DNA of 64,000 nt from Siphonodentalium dalli (GCA_032622095.1 CP136066.1:45467911-45531910); one strand, 5' to 3'; numbered from the stretch's first letter, positions 1-12,490 are shown. Notes: generated from the sequence alone by a model not told the origin. Program-made: numbers and translations.

Positions 1-760
1 CACTGAATTTTCTATCACAAAACTCCGTCGATAAACGTCCAAAATTACACCAGGCAACATGCTTATCCTCTGCTTGGTTGATGTATTTCCATATCAGGAA
101 TAGACTAACAAGAATGCTCTTTAGTATTCGTTGCTCTGAGTAAAACGGCATCCAACTTATCTAATGACCTGACCAACATCTCTACGTCGATGTCCAGGCT
201 ATTAGCGCGGACCCCTATTGAGAAAACGGCTCCCGGAGCAGCATTAATGATATCATGTCTGACTTTGCTCAACTATTGCAAACTAATGAGAAGATTTTAA
301 TGAGCACTTACGCCGCCAAATATCGAGTGTTGTGACGTTTCGATGCTGAACATTTGGGAAATGTCCTCGGGTGTTCAAAGCGTATATTCCCCAGTTGTTC
401 GATGCCGATGCACATTAAATGGCCATGTCTCGTTCATACTTCCATTTATTTGCATGGAGGTATATAGATGGGTCGTTAATTACACGAATTGCTGATCGAA
501 AAAAAATGTATACCCTGATAAATCTTTTCAAAGTTATATCAATTTGCCAGCTGCTTTTAATCATTGACATATACAATAAATGCTGTTTTTTCAAATCAGG
601 AATAGATCCCACAATCACCAGCCGCAAAATTATTATATTGTTATGACGTTGATTGTTATTAATTTGGGATCGTGCTCTTTATTCTTCCATTCTACACTGA
701 AGTAAAATCAGCTAATTGGTGACTTGAATAAGTATGTCTGTGAGTCCGTTAGTCCAAGTT
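1..760. other. No gene seen; contains a diverged dispersed repeat
   Basis: The segment 181-385 recurs in diverged form and the same orientation at 4343-4555. Shared words include TTAG(C/T)GCGGACCCCTATTG, TTTTAATGAG and TTCGATGCTGAA. The remainder is AT-rich with only short chance ORFs. Confidence 0.5.
181..385 (+). repeat. Diverged direct repeat, copy 1 (pairs with 4343-4555)
   Basis: About 200 bp shared with 4343-4555 at moderate identity by eye. The two copies bracket the hairpin element and its solo arm, so the whole block 181-4555 may be a segmental duplication remnant. Confidence 0.5.
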
Positions 761-764
761 ATCA

Positions 765-2050
765 TCGACGTAAACCAGCTAGTGAAATCACAGGTCCCCA
801 GAACAAAAATTGATCCCACCCCCAATACTACTAATTTGTTATCATTTTTACAAAGCCCACAATCAGGTTCAAAATACGCAATTTTTTTTTACATAAATGC
901 CTCATATATAGGTAGACTGATATGTTATTACTCTTCAATTTGATGTATCCCCTATAAAAATTGGTTAAGAAAAACTCCGGTTATGAGCACAGGTCTGACG
1001 CAAAACGGCTGTAAAATTTCACTGGTTCGAGAAGGTGTCCGCTAAACTGGATCAAATAGTCCGGTTTTAACACCGACTTTCACCTCAAAAACACGCTCAA
1101 CGGTGAGTAGAACATATATATTATACACCAATATACAATACATGTAGAAGCAGAATTGTTTACTGACCCACCCAAACAAACCATGCCACACCACGGCATC
1201 GTGTCTCTCGTATTTATTGAAAAAATCAGTTTCATAAACCCGGAGGTAAATTGCAAATTTCCAAAACCGGCCATTTTGTGAAATATTGAAGACTAATTTG
1301 TCATGGGCCAAATATATAACTAAGAAGTAGTGTATATACGCTCTAAATATTTATGAAGTTGTATTCTTGTCCATAATTATATGTATGTTTTCAAATCGGC
1401 ATTCGTGTTAATTCAGTCTTCGCGTATTTATTTTATTTTTATACCTAAATGTTGTGTTGCATAAAAACTATAAATAGTACTCATATATAGCAGACTCGCA
1501 CACAATGGCTGGTTTTGGAAAATTTCAATTTGCTTCCGGGTTTATGAAACTGATTTTTTCAATAAATACGAAATATACGATGCCGATGTGGAATGATTGT
1601 TTTGTGTGGGCTAGTAAACAATTCCTCTTTTAATGATGTAACATATATATATTCTACTATAACCGCTGATTGTGTTTTTGAAGCGCAAATCGGTGTAAAA
1701 CTCGCACTCTTTGACCCAGTTTAGAGGACACCATCTCGAACGAGTGAAATTTTACAGCCGGTTTTCGTCAGACCTGTGCTCATACGTGGAGTTTTTCTTA
1801 AACAATGTTTACACGGGATACATCAAATTGAAGAGTAATAACATACATGTATCTTTCTACCTATATATGAGGTATTTATGTAACACAAATTATTTGTATG
1901 TATTTTGAACATGGTTGTGGACAAATTAGGCCGGGCCAAGTTGGTTACTTTCTATAGGATTAAGTACTATTGGGAGTGGGGGTCAATTTTTGTTCTGGGG
2001 ACCTGTGAATGAAATATGTTGGGATATTGCTGGTTTTACGTCGAAGTCCC
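765..2050. mobile_element. Hairpin (foldback-type) element with ~520-bp arms
   Basis: The left arm (about 765-1280) is the reverse complement of the right arm (about 1500-2050), with a loop of about 220 bp. Matching landmarks from the outside in are ACGTAAACCAGC against GCTGGTTTTACGT, ACAGGTCCCCAGAACAAAAATT against its complement near 1990, and ACTGGTTCGAGA(AG)GTGTCC against GGACACCATCTCGAACGAGT. There is no transposase-like ORF. The arms have diverged by small indels, so the element is not recent. A solo copy of the right arm lies at 3493-4140. Confidence 0.6.
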
Positions 2051-2119
2051 GTGTCACTTTAATCGGGTTTTAATATTCATGGTTAAGGGTGGATACACAC
2101 ATGCATGTAATCTCTGTAA

Positions 2120-3450
2120 ATATCGTGTATTTGGAGTTTTACATGGATCATACACACCGTGTAATATGTGTCCGCTGACAACCCAATCATTGCGACTGTG
2201 TTTGACCACAGTGAGTTAAACTCTGAACCTCTGAAGAGCCGTTGACTGGGACGAAGTCGTCAGGCCGCTTAAAATAATTATTCGCGCGATAACTGAAATG
2301 GTCGACGTTCTGTTTAAATCATTGTCAATATTATATTGATGTTAATACCAGTGATGGCCTCTTCCCCAACGCAGGAGGATATGACCCCAACATGCACGGG
2401 GAGCTATATTATCCCAGAAGCTACCGAATTCACCATTGCATATTTCCTCGACGGGGGTGTGCACGCAGCACCCTGAGTCCTGACACCCTGCTTTATAAAT
2501 ATCGTAGCCATGTCTGTCGTGTCTGTTTTCTACGAGTGATTAATCTAATATGCAGCAATTTATGCTATTCATATAATTATGAACATATTATACAGCTTTA
2601 AATTTGAATGCATGGTGTTGCTGTTTGTCTTCATTCGGCGAAAGGGTTGCCTAGCTACGAGTTCCCAACTACGTCACCTTTCCTCTCTTGTGTTATACAG
2701 TTATACATGTATACGCAAAATTTACAACTATGGAATATTTAAGTAAAACATTATATTTTAATTCTTGCCCAGATAATTCCGGCTGATACATTCAATTAAC
2801 TCTCTTAGTTATTGGAAGCTTTCGAGAACCAGCCCCTCCCCCCAATCATGGATTATGGTCGAAAATGTTATAATTCAAGCTTGTGACAGGTAGGAGCTTG
2901 TTCAACCTTTGGCTTGAGAAACATATATATAAATGGGGGGGGGGGGGGTGTCACTCTTTTTAATTTCAACGCTGTACCTGCATTATTTTTTGGCGCTATA
3001 ATGAATATTTGCAATCCCAATTGAATTAATGTTATCACATGAGCTCGCTCTCAAATTATCAGAGAAATCTCACCAAGCCGGTATCATCCTATAAAAGAAT
3101 TCTGCATATTTTATTTTTGTTTTGGATGACCCTGTTTCCAAGAAATGACAGAAACAAATCAAGTATAAAATCGACCGGCTCTAATCCACTTTTCGAAATG
3201 AATTATAACTCGTGACATAACAGCAACATATATCAGACAATAATTACTCATTTCGGCATCCATGAAAGAAGACATGTTTATGACTGGCCTGAAATTTCTT
3301 GATGGCAGTTTGTTTGATAATGGCTTATAACTACTCACTGGTGAAATTGACCTCTCGCGCGCAGGTGATTAATTTTGTCAATTATTGGTGTGGCCATGTA
3401 AAATACATGTATTTTACATACAGACATTACATGCATGTGTGTATCCACCC
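2120..3450. other. Unique AT-rich stretch, no gene seen
   Basis: Only short chance ORFs are present. A G-homopolymer of about 15 bases lies at 2934-2948. A ~45-bp inverted pair links 2083-2130 (containing GGATACACACATGCATG) to 3404-3453. Confidence 0.4.
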
Positions 3451-3492
3451 TAAGTGCACAAAATGCCGACAATCTTAGTATTCTCTAAAATT

Positions 3493-4140
3493 GTAACTAT
3501 TATATATTGTGTTGCATAAGAACTATAACTAGTACTCATAGCAGACTCGCACACAATAATTGCTGGTTTTGGAAAATTTCAATTTGCTTCCGGGTTTATG
3601 AAACTGAATGTTTCAATAAATACGGAAGATACGATGCCGAGATGTGGCGTAATTGTTTTGGGTGGGCTAGTAAACAAATTCCTCTTCTAATGATGTATAA
3701 TATATATATTCTACCAACCACTGATTGTGTTTTTGAAGCGCAAGTCGGTGTACAAATCGCACTCTTTGACCCAGTTTAGAGGACACGTCTCGAACGAGTG
3801 AAATTTTACAGCCGGTTTGCGTCAGACCTGTGCTCATAAGCGGAGTTTTTTAAACTAATGTTTACACGGGATACATCAAATTGAAGAGTAATAACATATC
3901 TTTCTACCTATATATGAGCCATTTATGTAACAAAAATTATTGGTATGTAGTTTGAACATGATTGTGGACAAATTGGGCCGGGCCAAGTTGGATACATTTC
4001 TATAGGGTTAAGTACTATTGGGGGTGGGTGGGTGGTCAATTTTTGTTCTGGGGACCTGTGAGTGAAATATGTTGGGATATTGCTGGTTTTACGTCGTAGT
4101 CCCGTGTCACTTTAATCGATTTTTAATATTCGTGGTTAAA
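3493..4140 (+). mobile_element. Solo arm of the 765-2050 hairpin element, flanked by 38-bp direct repeats
   Basis: This 648-bp segment is highly similar to 1450-2088 in the same orientation (part of the loop plus the right arm). It is bracketed by identical 38-bp direct repeats at 3455-3492 and 4141-4178 that begin TGCACAAAATGCCGAC. A repeat of 38 bp is too long for most transposase target duplications. It suggests template switching, or insertion by a duplication mechanism. Confidence 0.6.
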
Positions 4141-4342
4141 TGCACAAAATGCCGACAATCTTAGTATTCTCTAAAATTTCTTGCAAAATGTAGTTGAATT
4201 TTTCCACCTTTGTTCAGTCTGAGATTTAACATACACACTATATTGTTTCATAAATTCTTAACAAAATAGGCTCCGAACTGGGCTATGCCTTTCTGAAGCA
4301 AATGAAGTCCGTATACAATTAAATGACCAGGATCCGTTGAAG

Positions 4343-4555
4343 TTATACGTCGATTTCCATGTTATTAGTGCGGACCCCTATTGCGATAATGATTCCAGGA
4401 GCACCGCTAAAGATGTTCTACCTGACTTGACTCCACAATAGTTTTCGTTTTCGATGCTGAAAACTAATGATCATATTTTAATGAGATATTTACGACACCA
4501 GATATCGACATTTGTGACCCTTCGATGCTGAAAATAATTAGAAATGTCCTTGATA
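4343..4555 (+). repeat. Diverged direct repeat, copy 2 (pairs with 181-385)
   Basis: The content matches 181-385 with scattered substitutions and short insertions. No coding potential was seen. Confidence 0.5.
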
Positions 4556-4893
4556 TGTTACCGAGCGTGTATGCCCCCCGTTACGAACCATCGGCTACTT
4601 ATCTTTTGAGGCGAAGTTTTGTGTCATAACTATCACTTGCATTTGTTCAATTGGTTGACCCCCATACCCTAATAGCTAGATTGGTCTATCTATTGAACTG
4701 TTTGATCGAGGTTGGGCGAGACACTCCCAGTGAAAATAAAAAAAAACACAAACCCTGTCTCTGATTACAAAACATAATGCATGGAAAGTATGATGAAGTG
4801 GCTTCTTTCGCTACGGGCAGGATAACCTCCTTAGCGTATGGTATTAAAGGTACTCATTCGATTAAGCGCCCATCAATTTCTTATTATTTGGCT

Positions 4894-5100
4894 TCGGGGG
4901 TAAAAAAAAATGTTTGATTCGAGTCGAGGAACCCACCCATCAAAGCTCAGAGTGATCAGATATCGATTTTTAAAATCTATTATTATTCACAACTTGGTAT
5001 AAACAGTGGCCCAATAACAGTCGACGAGAAGAATCCACATTGCGGATGAAGATGGATAACTCTAAAATCAAGTGGCTTTTTGTGTCAGATATTTGACAAA
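4894..5100 (+). repeat. Dispersed repeat fragment shared with 61725-61920
   Basis: Both segments carry GGCTTCGGG(G/A)GTAAAA, GAGGAACCCAC(C/T)CATCAAAG, ACTCTAAAATCAAGTGGCTTTTT and TCAGATATTT in the same order. At 61.7 kb the repeat continues into a longer unit that recurs, inverted, at 28617-29000. This copy lacks that continuation. Confidence 0.6.
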
Positions 5101-5479
5101 CCGACAAAATTTCGTTGAACAAAATGTTGATAAATAACAGGTTTTGGGCAATTTTATACTGCAGTTGACTGTGGTTTGCATTATTTTTGTGCAATTAATC
5201 GATTTTGATAACTGAAGCAGCATTAAAATCGGATTGAGTTCCTTTAACTGTGCCGATAATGCGACCGTCTTATATACACATCGTCGTATCGTATCGTTTC
5301 CATTGTGGGGTCTCAATACAAACCTGATTAGGATACTACTAAACGGATGTCCGAAACGATGGCATGCATGTTCGTGTGATCAGGGTCTTATATATACGTC
5401 ATCTTTAATTCGCCTATTTGAATGAGCAATTTGGACTGCTGAGATGGATGTTCTAATAATTTAAATAATCCATCCGGGT

Positions 5480-5985
5480 GTGACTAATTACTGCCCGGGC
5501 AATCCCGGGCAACCCGTGGACCCGTGGGCCCGCGGACAATCTAATACGATGCCTTATGGTAGTAGGATACAAAATAAGAATATGCCATGAAAATTGACTT
5601 GCTACCGGCGGGTTTATTAACCATTTAAATGCCGATATTGACACAAAGAACCCGGGAGAGCCCGGGCAGACACAGAGACACGATCACATTATATATTGAT
5701 GACTAATGGTAGCAAGGCACTCTTCTAAAGGTATACTGTGAAGATGATTGACTCGCTATCTCGTTCACGGACGGCTTCATTAACTCCTTAAATAACGATA
5801 TGCGCCAGAAGAGCAAAGGAGAAGTCCGGCAGCCCCATGGTCCCACGGACAACATAATATGGTACCGTTTGGTAGTGGGATACATACTAAGATAGGTTGC
5901 GAACGTGTATTTGCTGTGTCGTCCACCGCCTGTTTTATTAACCCTTTAAATTCCGATATTGGCTCAAAGAATTCGGATAGAGGTG
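5480..5985 (+). repeat. GC-rich satellite-like family (~180-bp units), left block
   Basis: The units share TTAACCCTTTAAAT(G/T)CCGATATTG, GAACCCGGGAGAGCCCGGGC, a CCCGTGGGCC-type block and CGCTATCTCGTTCACGG. The same family occurs at 10545-11235, inverted at 12046-12490, and more distantly at 29571-30235. The block ends where foldback copy A begins and resumes just beyond it, so copy A appears to have inserted into the array. Confidence 0.6.
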
Positions 5986-6935
5986 TAGCTTAACGCAAAA
6001 TCGTTCACTTTTGGATTAAAGCATGAAACTTTCAGGGCTGGTTGGGTATGTGGTCCACATCAACCAGTTAGCTGGTTCCAGTATTTTGGTGACCCCTTGA
6101 CCTTCAAATTGACCTGGACATTTCGAAAATTAGAGATTTAGAAGTATGATATGTGTCAAATATAATGGCTACATTAAAGGATATAAAGACACTGTAGAAT
6201 GTCAATGCGATGCCATGGATGTCCACCTTTGTATTCACATTCAATTTGTCTACGATAATCCAAAATGGTACCATAATGGACGCCAAAAGTACAACATTTG
6301 ACGTTTTTTTCCCTAATATCTTTAAGATCAGTTTCTGCTTTTTGGAACTGGTTGAGAATTGCGACTTTATTTTGTATTGTCATATTAACTGACCATTGGA
6401 GCAATCCATTAAAATCCATTTTACAGATCATGGTATAAAAATTCACAAAAAATCAGCATTAGGATTCTAGTCATATTTCGTCAAGAAATGGGAAGAAATG
6501 TGCAATCTAAGTGACAAATGCCATTTCTTAATGAATATTCCAACTCAATGGTACCCATGTTGTCACTTTGGCTCCAAATGGCTGTCAACATGGCTGAAAT
6601 TATGGAAAATTGTAAATATTGCCCAAGCGTGTCATGCAACTACATACAAGTTGTGGTTGATAAAACATTACTATTCTGTCGCACAGCTATTGAATACTAC
6701 CATTTGTTATGCACCTTGGTTAATTGTTACTATTTTAAACACTGACATTACCAAAATTATTGGATTTTTTTTTACCACACTTGACATCAAAATCGGCAAA
6801 AATTCACTTTTCAGGTTAAGACCATTTTTTCAAGTAAAATGGAACTATCTTTGGTATCGAATGTGTTTACTGTTTTGATCTGTCTTATATGTGTCACACG
6901 GATGTGTTTTTGGACAAAATTAATCAAGATGGTTT

Positions 6936-7349
6936 GCAAAATGGGAACCAAATTTGGTGAAAAGTAGATTTTTCACATATATCCCGAACATTATTCTCTG
7001 ATGTTCCGAAAAGGTAGCAAATTGGGTTTCATTTTGTATTAACCCAAAATATGTCCCAGGGACTCCAGTATGACTATGCTTGTTTTCGGAATAGGTGGTT
7101 CCAACGAGGACACGTTGTCTGCGATTGCTTATATAATCAGATAACCAGGTCAGACATTCGCCCACAACTCCATTCTAATTTCGCCAAAAGACCTCTGTGT
7201 CAAACCCTTTCAAACGCTTTAGAAGTGTCACAGAACACGGCGCAAGTGTGTAATGGGTTATCAAAATGGGAACCAAATTAGGTAAAAAGTAGATTTTTCA
7301 CATATATCCCGAACATTATTCTCTGATGTTCCGAAAAGGTAGCAAATTG
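6936..7349. repeat. ~85-bp direct repeats bracketing a captured segment
   Basis: 6936-7020 and 7265-7349 share AAAATGGGAACCAAATT and then a run through ACATATATCCCGAACATTATTCTC to AAAAGGTAGCAAATTG. Copy B has this sequence only once (about 21574-21660). The bracketed 7021-7264 is absent from copy B and contains a reverse-transcriptase relic. Confidence 0.65.
7045..7245 (-). pseudogene. Reverse-transcriptase fragment captured in foldback copy A
   Basis: The minus strand reads CDTSKAFERV, then a stop, then HRGLLAKLE. After a frameshift it continues LTWLSDYISNRRQRVLVGTT and HTGVPG. This follows non-LTR reverse transcriptase from motif A (D..KAFD.VWH..L..KL) through the S.RRQRV loop to the SGVPQG region. 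It is about 65 codons, broken by at least one stop and one frameshift. It resembles the Jockey/CR1 group more than the LINE at 52-58 kb, whose equivalent region differs. It is a non-functional relic. Confidence 0.65.
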
Positions 7350-7744
7350 TGATTCATTTTGTATTAACCATGTTACTTAATCAACTGACAATTTAATGTT
7401 CTATTCTGGTTTTCTCAGAACCTTATTGAGGCATGACAAATTAATTTTAAAGGATGCAGTATGGAATTTTGCCAAAAACCTCTTTTGGGATTTTGACCAT
7501 GTTTTGTACGGTAATGGACAGAACTTTGAAACTGAACTGAAAGCAGTGAAAGGGGCCATATGATGTGGCTACTCGGGACAATAACATCGAAATTGTGGCT
7601 CATTGTCATCGAAATGACTGATGTTTGGAAAACCGTTTCCCCCCATTGTGCATATAAATCACCAACAGGACGTAGAACTTTCTGACATTACCCCTCTATC
7701 GATTAACATATCCCTCAGTTATTGTGGAATCGATTCCCACCCAA

Positions 7745-8051
7745 ATATACACATGTATAACGCACTCATGACCATAAACTCCTCCATATATACATAAACA
7801 CGACATAAAAGACCATGTACTCACTCGAGTTTTACACATACACCTCTATGGGAGGGCAAATTCACATTTAAAGGCTAGTGCACACCGCTTAAGCGTAATT
7901 GGCTATTAATTTGGCCTCCCTATATACACCTCACCCATGAACATGCAGCCATACGTTGGTATATCCGTACACCACTTACTTTACTATAAAGCCACAAGTC
8001 ACAATACAGACACACCAGGTATACTTCTACACCTCACCCACGGTCGTATAG

Positions 8052-8125
<74 letters not shown>

Positions 8126-9555
8126 ACATTCATGATAATACAGTCACTTCTTGTATACATATTCGCCTCACCATTGGCCATACAATCACTCGCTGTATAT
8201 ATAATTGCCATGATATGATATATACATATACACCACACCATAGGGTCACCCCGATTATATATATACCTCACCAATGGCCATACAGACGTTTGACATCCTA
8301 TACTATACCAATACCCCACACATACGACCATTCATACACCCCAGGCTTGCATATACACTTCACTCGTAACAATTCAGCCACTCGCTCTATACTCATAACC
8401 ACATTCGTGGTCATGTAGTCAATCCTTTTTTACCAATTCACATCACCATTTGCCATATGGTCACTCCACATACACATATTGGCCACACCCATGGTCATAT
8501 AGCCACTAAAGATATACATATACAGCCCCATGATTATAGAGTCACTCCGGGTATACATATACACATCACAAATGTATATGCTGCCTTCAAGACATACAAA
8601 TACCCTGCACAACATCTCACCATTGGTCATACGGTCACTCATTGTATACCCATTGACCACACCCATGATCATATAGCCACTCAAGATGTATACATTTAAC
8701 CACACTCATGATAATATAGTCACTCCAGGTGTACGTATACACCTCACCGATTGCCATACAACCCTTCAAGACATACCAATACCATGTACACCACCTTACC
8801 ATTGGTCATATGGTATCTCCCTCATACCCATTGGCCACATACATGACATATGGCTACTCAAGATATACATATACACCCCGCACATGGCCATACATTCATT
8901 CCAGGAATACATATACACCTCAGCATTGAATGGGACACACCAATACACCACACACACGGCCACTTGTATACCCCATACTTACATATACACCTCACACATG
9001 GCAATTTAACCATGCACTTTATACCATACATCCGATCCATGATCATACAGCTACTCCCTGTATACATATATACCTCTTATGACAATACACCAACAACAAA
9101 TATGCACACACATGCCATATACATCTATGATCACAATGACACTTACCAACACGCTCGCCAATGACTATCCATCTATACAGGTATGTAAACACTTCAACAA
9201 TCATGACCACACAGCGTTCCATGTACACTTATAATTATTACACCCATAAACACACAACCACTCCTTATGTATCCATACACCCCACCATGATCATACAACC
9301 AACAAATGTATAATATACACCCATTCATGACAATAAATTCACCCAATGATACTTTTGTTATACCCATACACCACTTCAATGACCGTGCAACCATGTATAC
9401 CTATGTACCTGATACGTTAGCACTCCTTGTATACATGTATCTCGCCATTAACACCACACCCATGAGCATATAGACACTCGTTGTATAACTATTCACACCA
9501 TTCGTGATTATACTTCATGTATACCTATTTACATCACATGTGACCACAGACACAC
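7745..9555 (+). repeat. Degenerate ~40-bp tandem array in the loop of copy A
   Basis: About 45 degenerate units of roughly 40 bp share the pattern CCATGACCATACAGTCACTC, then (N)TGTATACATATACACCTCA, all in one orientation. A CT-dinucleotide run followed by an AT-dinucleotide run interrupts the array at 8057-8122. Open frames through this stretch, full of Tyr, Ile, His and Thr, are artefacts of the repeat. Confidence 0.7.
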
Positions 9556-10544
9556 CCTGTCTACCTTTTTCACAAACACCATGTATTAAGTTTATCAATG
9601 TGGAACAATTTTAACGATAATTTGTGAGAGTGGCCACATAGATTGGTCCCGCTCAGGCCGTTTCGAAATTCTGCATGTCCATTTCCGTTCAGAAACATGG
9701 CAAGAATCTCAAAAGAATTGTTTTGGGTAAAATCCCATACTGCATCGTTTAAAATGAAGTTGTCATGCCTCATACGGTATTGGGACAACCAGAATAGAAC
9801 ATATAGTTTTCACTTGATTTAGTAACATGTTTAATAATCAAATGAGTCACAATTTGCTACCTTTTCGGAACAGTAGAGGACATGTTTGTGATATATGTGA
9901 AAAACCAACGTGTTAGATGCATCCATCAGAAATGTTAGTATTCAATGTATATAAGACAGAGTAGTCAATTTTGGTCATCAACCACAACGTGTATGTGGTT
10001 GCATGGCAGGCTTCATGCGGCAATATTGACCATTTTCCACATTGTGGCCGCCATTTTGCAGCCATTTTGAGCCAAAGTGACAATTTTGGTACTAAAGTTG
10101 GAATATGCATAAATGGAAAGTTTCACTTACATTGGACAGTTCTGCCCATTTCTTGATGAAATATGACTAGAAATCCCAATGGTGATTTTTGGGAACATTT
10201 TATACTCTGTTCTGTAAAATCGAATTGTTGAGGGATCAGAAAGGGTTCTGACTCCATGAATAGCATATTTCATTGCTCCAACGGTCAGTTAACATGAACA
10301 ATACAACAAAAAGTCACAATTATCAACCAGTACCAACCAGCAGACAGTGATCCTAAAGATATTAGTGAAAAAAAGTGTAACATTTTCAACTTTTAATTTA
10401 ACGGGTTTCACTTAACCGAACGCTGGAACCAGCTGGATTATAATCAGGGATATAGTGGACTATATATGATTGTGCGAAGTTTGGTGCTTTAATCCGAAAG
10501 TGAACGATTCTTCTGTTATTGTGCGCGGAGAGCACTGACGGACC

Positions 10545-11235
10545 CAGAAACCAGATCACACTATATTTTGATGACTGGTGGTAGCGAGACACTTACAAAA
10601 CGTAAAATGTGAAGATGACTCGCCATCTCGTTCATGGCCGGGTTCATTAACCCCTTAAATGACGGTATAGGTTAGATCACGACTGAGATCGGGCGAGCCC
10701 GGGCGGCTCCACGCACAGTATGGCAGTAGGATCCATATTCTGTGAAAATTTACTTGCCGTATCACCCATCGCCGGTTTTGTTAACCCCTTTAATGCCGAT
10801 ATTGGCTAAAGGAACCTTGATTGTGGATATTGAGTCGCCATCTCGTTCACGGCCGGGTTCATTAACCCTTTAAATGACGATACGAACAGGAGATCCCGGA
10901 CAAGCCCGGATCAGTGGGCATATGGACAGTATAGTATGATACATTGTGGTAGTATGATACATACTAAGCAAATTTTGTGTCATCCACCGCCGGTTTTATA
11001 AAGACTTTAAATGCCGATATTGTCGTAAAAGAACCCCGGCGGACCCAGAAGCCCGATCACACTATATATTGATGACTAATGGCCATGCAGACAGTATAAT
11101 ATGATACCTTGTGGTAGTAGGATGTATATGTTATGAAAAATTATTTGCTGTGTTGTCCAGCGCCGGTGTTATTAACCCCTGTACTCCTGATATTGTCTAA
11201 AATAACTCCGGAGAGCCCGGGTTGAACCGAGCGTA
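10545..11235 (+). repeat. GC-rich satellite-like family, middle block
   Basis: About four units resemble those at 5480-5985, with CGCCATCTCGTTCA(C/T)GGCCGGGTTCATT repeated near 10620 and 10845. The block continues in the same orientation as the left block and ends at the 75-bp inverted repeat starting near 11236. Confidence 0.6.
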
Positions 11236-12045
11236 ATCTGCGAATATCAACTCGATTTATTATTTGATCTAGAGTTCCAAGTGCACGATCCCCGTGTTAA
11301 AATGTTAGTAGTAGAAGAATCACAATTCTTCAAAAGCTTTTCAGAAACGAACCCCGCAACCCATTTTATAATAGTGGTGACCACTTGATCAGGAATTGGC
11401 CGCCATCATTTATACGTTCCTACATGTACATGTATAAACAACCCCATAACTAAACATAAATTGTTTCCTGAACATTCCTGGCAATTATACGTTTGTACAC
11501 AGATATTCGGTTTATTTGAGAATTTAGACAGTTTAATGATCTATACACAACACAACTTATTTGAAAAAACATGTTATGGATATTCTGATGTTTGTTTGTT
11601 GACATTCTCTCGTAATGTGAACAATGACAGTTTATTCGCAATGAAATAACCTGCAAGTTGTTTGAGAAAATTGTCCGATAAATTGCGATTTTACACTCGG
11701 GCCTAAGGTTTATATCAAAATAACCAGAAAGGACTATTCTATTCATATCAAGAGACGAAAACATTGGATCGGTTGTTATATCACAAGAACAGCAGCTGCT
11801 GTCATGTGCGACAAGCTGTTTCTGACACTGGGAGTAATATGAGCGATATTTGACTATATACCTAAATCGGTACACAAGTGTATGTATATATTCAGAGGGA
11901 AAATAGGACTACTATTGTCGCTGTTTGATGCAGCCCTCGATGGGTCAATATCGTAAATTTGTCAAAAATCTGAAACATATTTTAGCACGGGGATCGTGGA
12001 CTTGAAACTATACATCAAATAATAAATCGAGTTGATATTAGCAGC
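11236..12045. repeat. Inverted repeat with ~75-bp arms and a 650-bp loop
   Basis: 11236-11310 (containing AATATCAACTCGATTTATTA and ACGATCCCCGTG) is the inverse of 11970-12045. The symmetry continues outward into the satellite blocks on both sides, which run in opposite orientations, so the full inverted structure spans about 10545-12490. The loop has a 141-codon minus-strand frame (11450-11875) with no recognisable motif. It is treated as unproven. Confidence 0.55.
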
Positions 12046-12490
12046 TTATGCTCGGGCTCTCGGGTTCTTTTAACCAACATCGGCATTAAATGGGACCATA
12101 AAACCGGCGTTGGATGACATAACAAGTAACATATGCATTCTACTACCACAAAGCATGGGTCCGCCCAGATTACCCAGGCTCTCTCGTGCTTTTCTGGCCC
12201 ATGTCATCACTTATGAACCGGCCGTGAATGAGACGACGAGTCAGTCTTCACAGTTTACATCTAGTAACCCTTAGTCATCAATATATAGTTTGATCAGGTA
12301 TCTCGATGTGCCCGGGCTCTCCCTGGTTCTTTTAAAGGGTTAATAAAACCGCCGGTGGGTGACACAGCAAGTCAATTTTCACAATATATGCTTATAGTGT
12401 ATATCCTACTACCATAGGACATCATAGTATACTGACTCTGGGCCCATGGAGCCGGCCGGGCTCTCTCGTGCTCTCTTCTGGCCCATATAT
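12046..12490 (-). repeat. GC-rich satellite-like family, inverted block
   Basis: Read on the minus strand this block gives CGCCGGTTTTAT..., ATTTAATGCCGAT and AGAACCCGAGAGCCCGAGC, the same features in the same order as the middle block. It is the right arm of the inverted structure centred near 11640. Confidence 0.55.

Larger units (their letters stand above)
5994..10526. mobile_element. Foldback element copy A with tandem-array loop
   Basis: The ends are inverted: AATCGTTCACTTTTGGATTAAAGCA at the left is matched by its complement (with T to C changes) ending near 10526. The left arm runs to about 7615. The right arm (9560-10526) is shorter because it lacks about 250 bp and the captured segment of the left arm. 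Between the arms lie a ~120-bp conserved junction (7620-7745, containing CTATCGATTAACATATCC) and a degenerate ~40-bp tandem array (7745-9555). The core matches copy B at 20.5-25.8 kb, but the outer ~500 bp differ. There is no transposase ORF, so it would need enzymes in trans. The class is unassigned. Confidence 0.6.

Noticed and set aside
7745-9230. Long open frames rich in Tyr, Ile, His and Thr on both strands
   Set aside because: They follow the ~40-bp tandem units of the foldback loop, exist in several frames at once, and shift with every unit indel.
11450-11875. 141-codon minus-strand frame in the loop of an inverted repeat
   Set aside because: No recognisable motif, no splice signals or Kozak-like support, and it lies wholly inside a repeat. 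The length is possible by chance.
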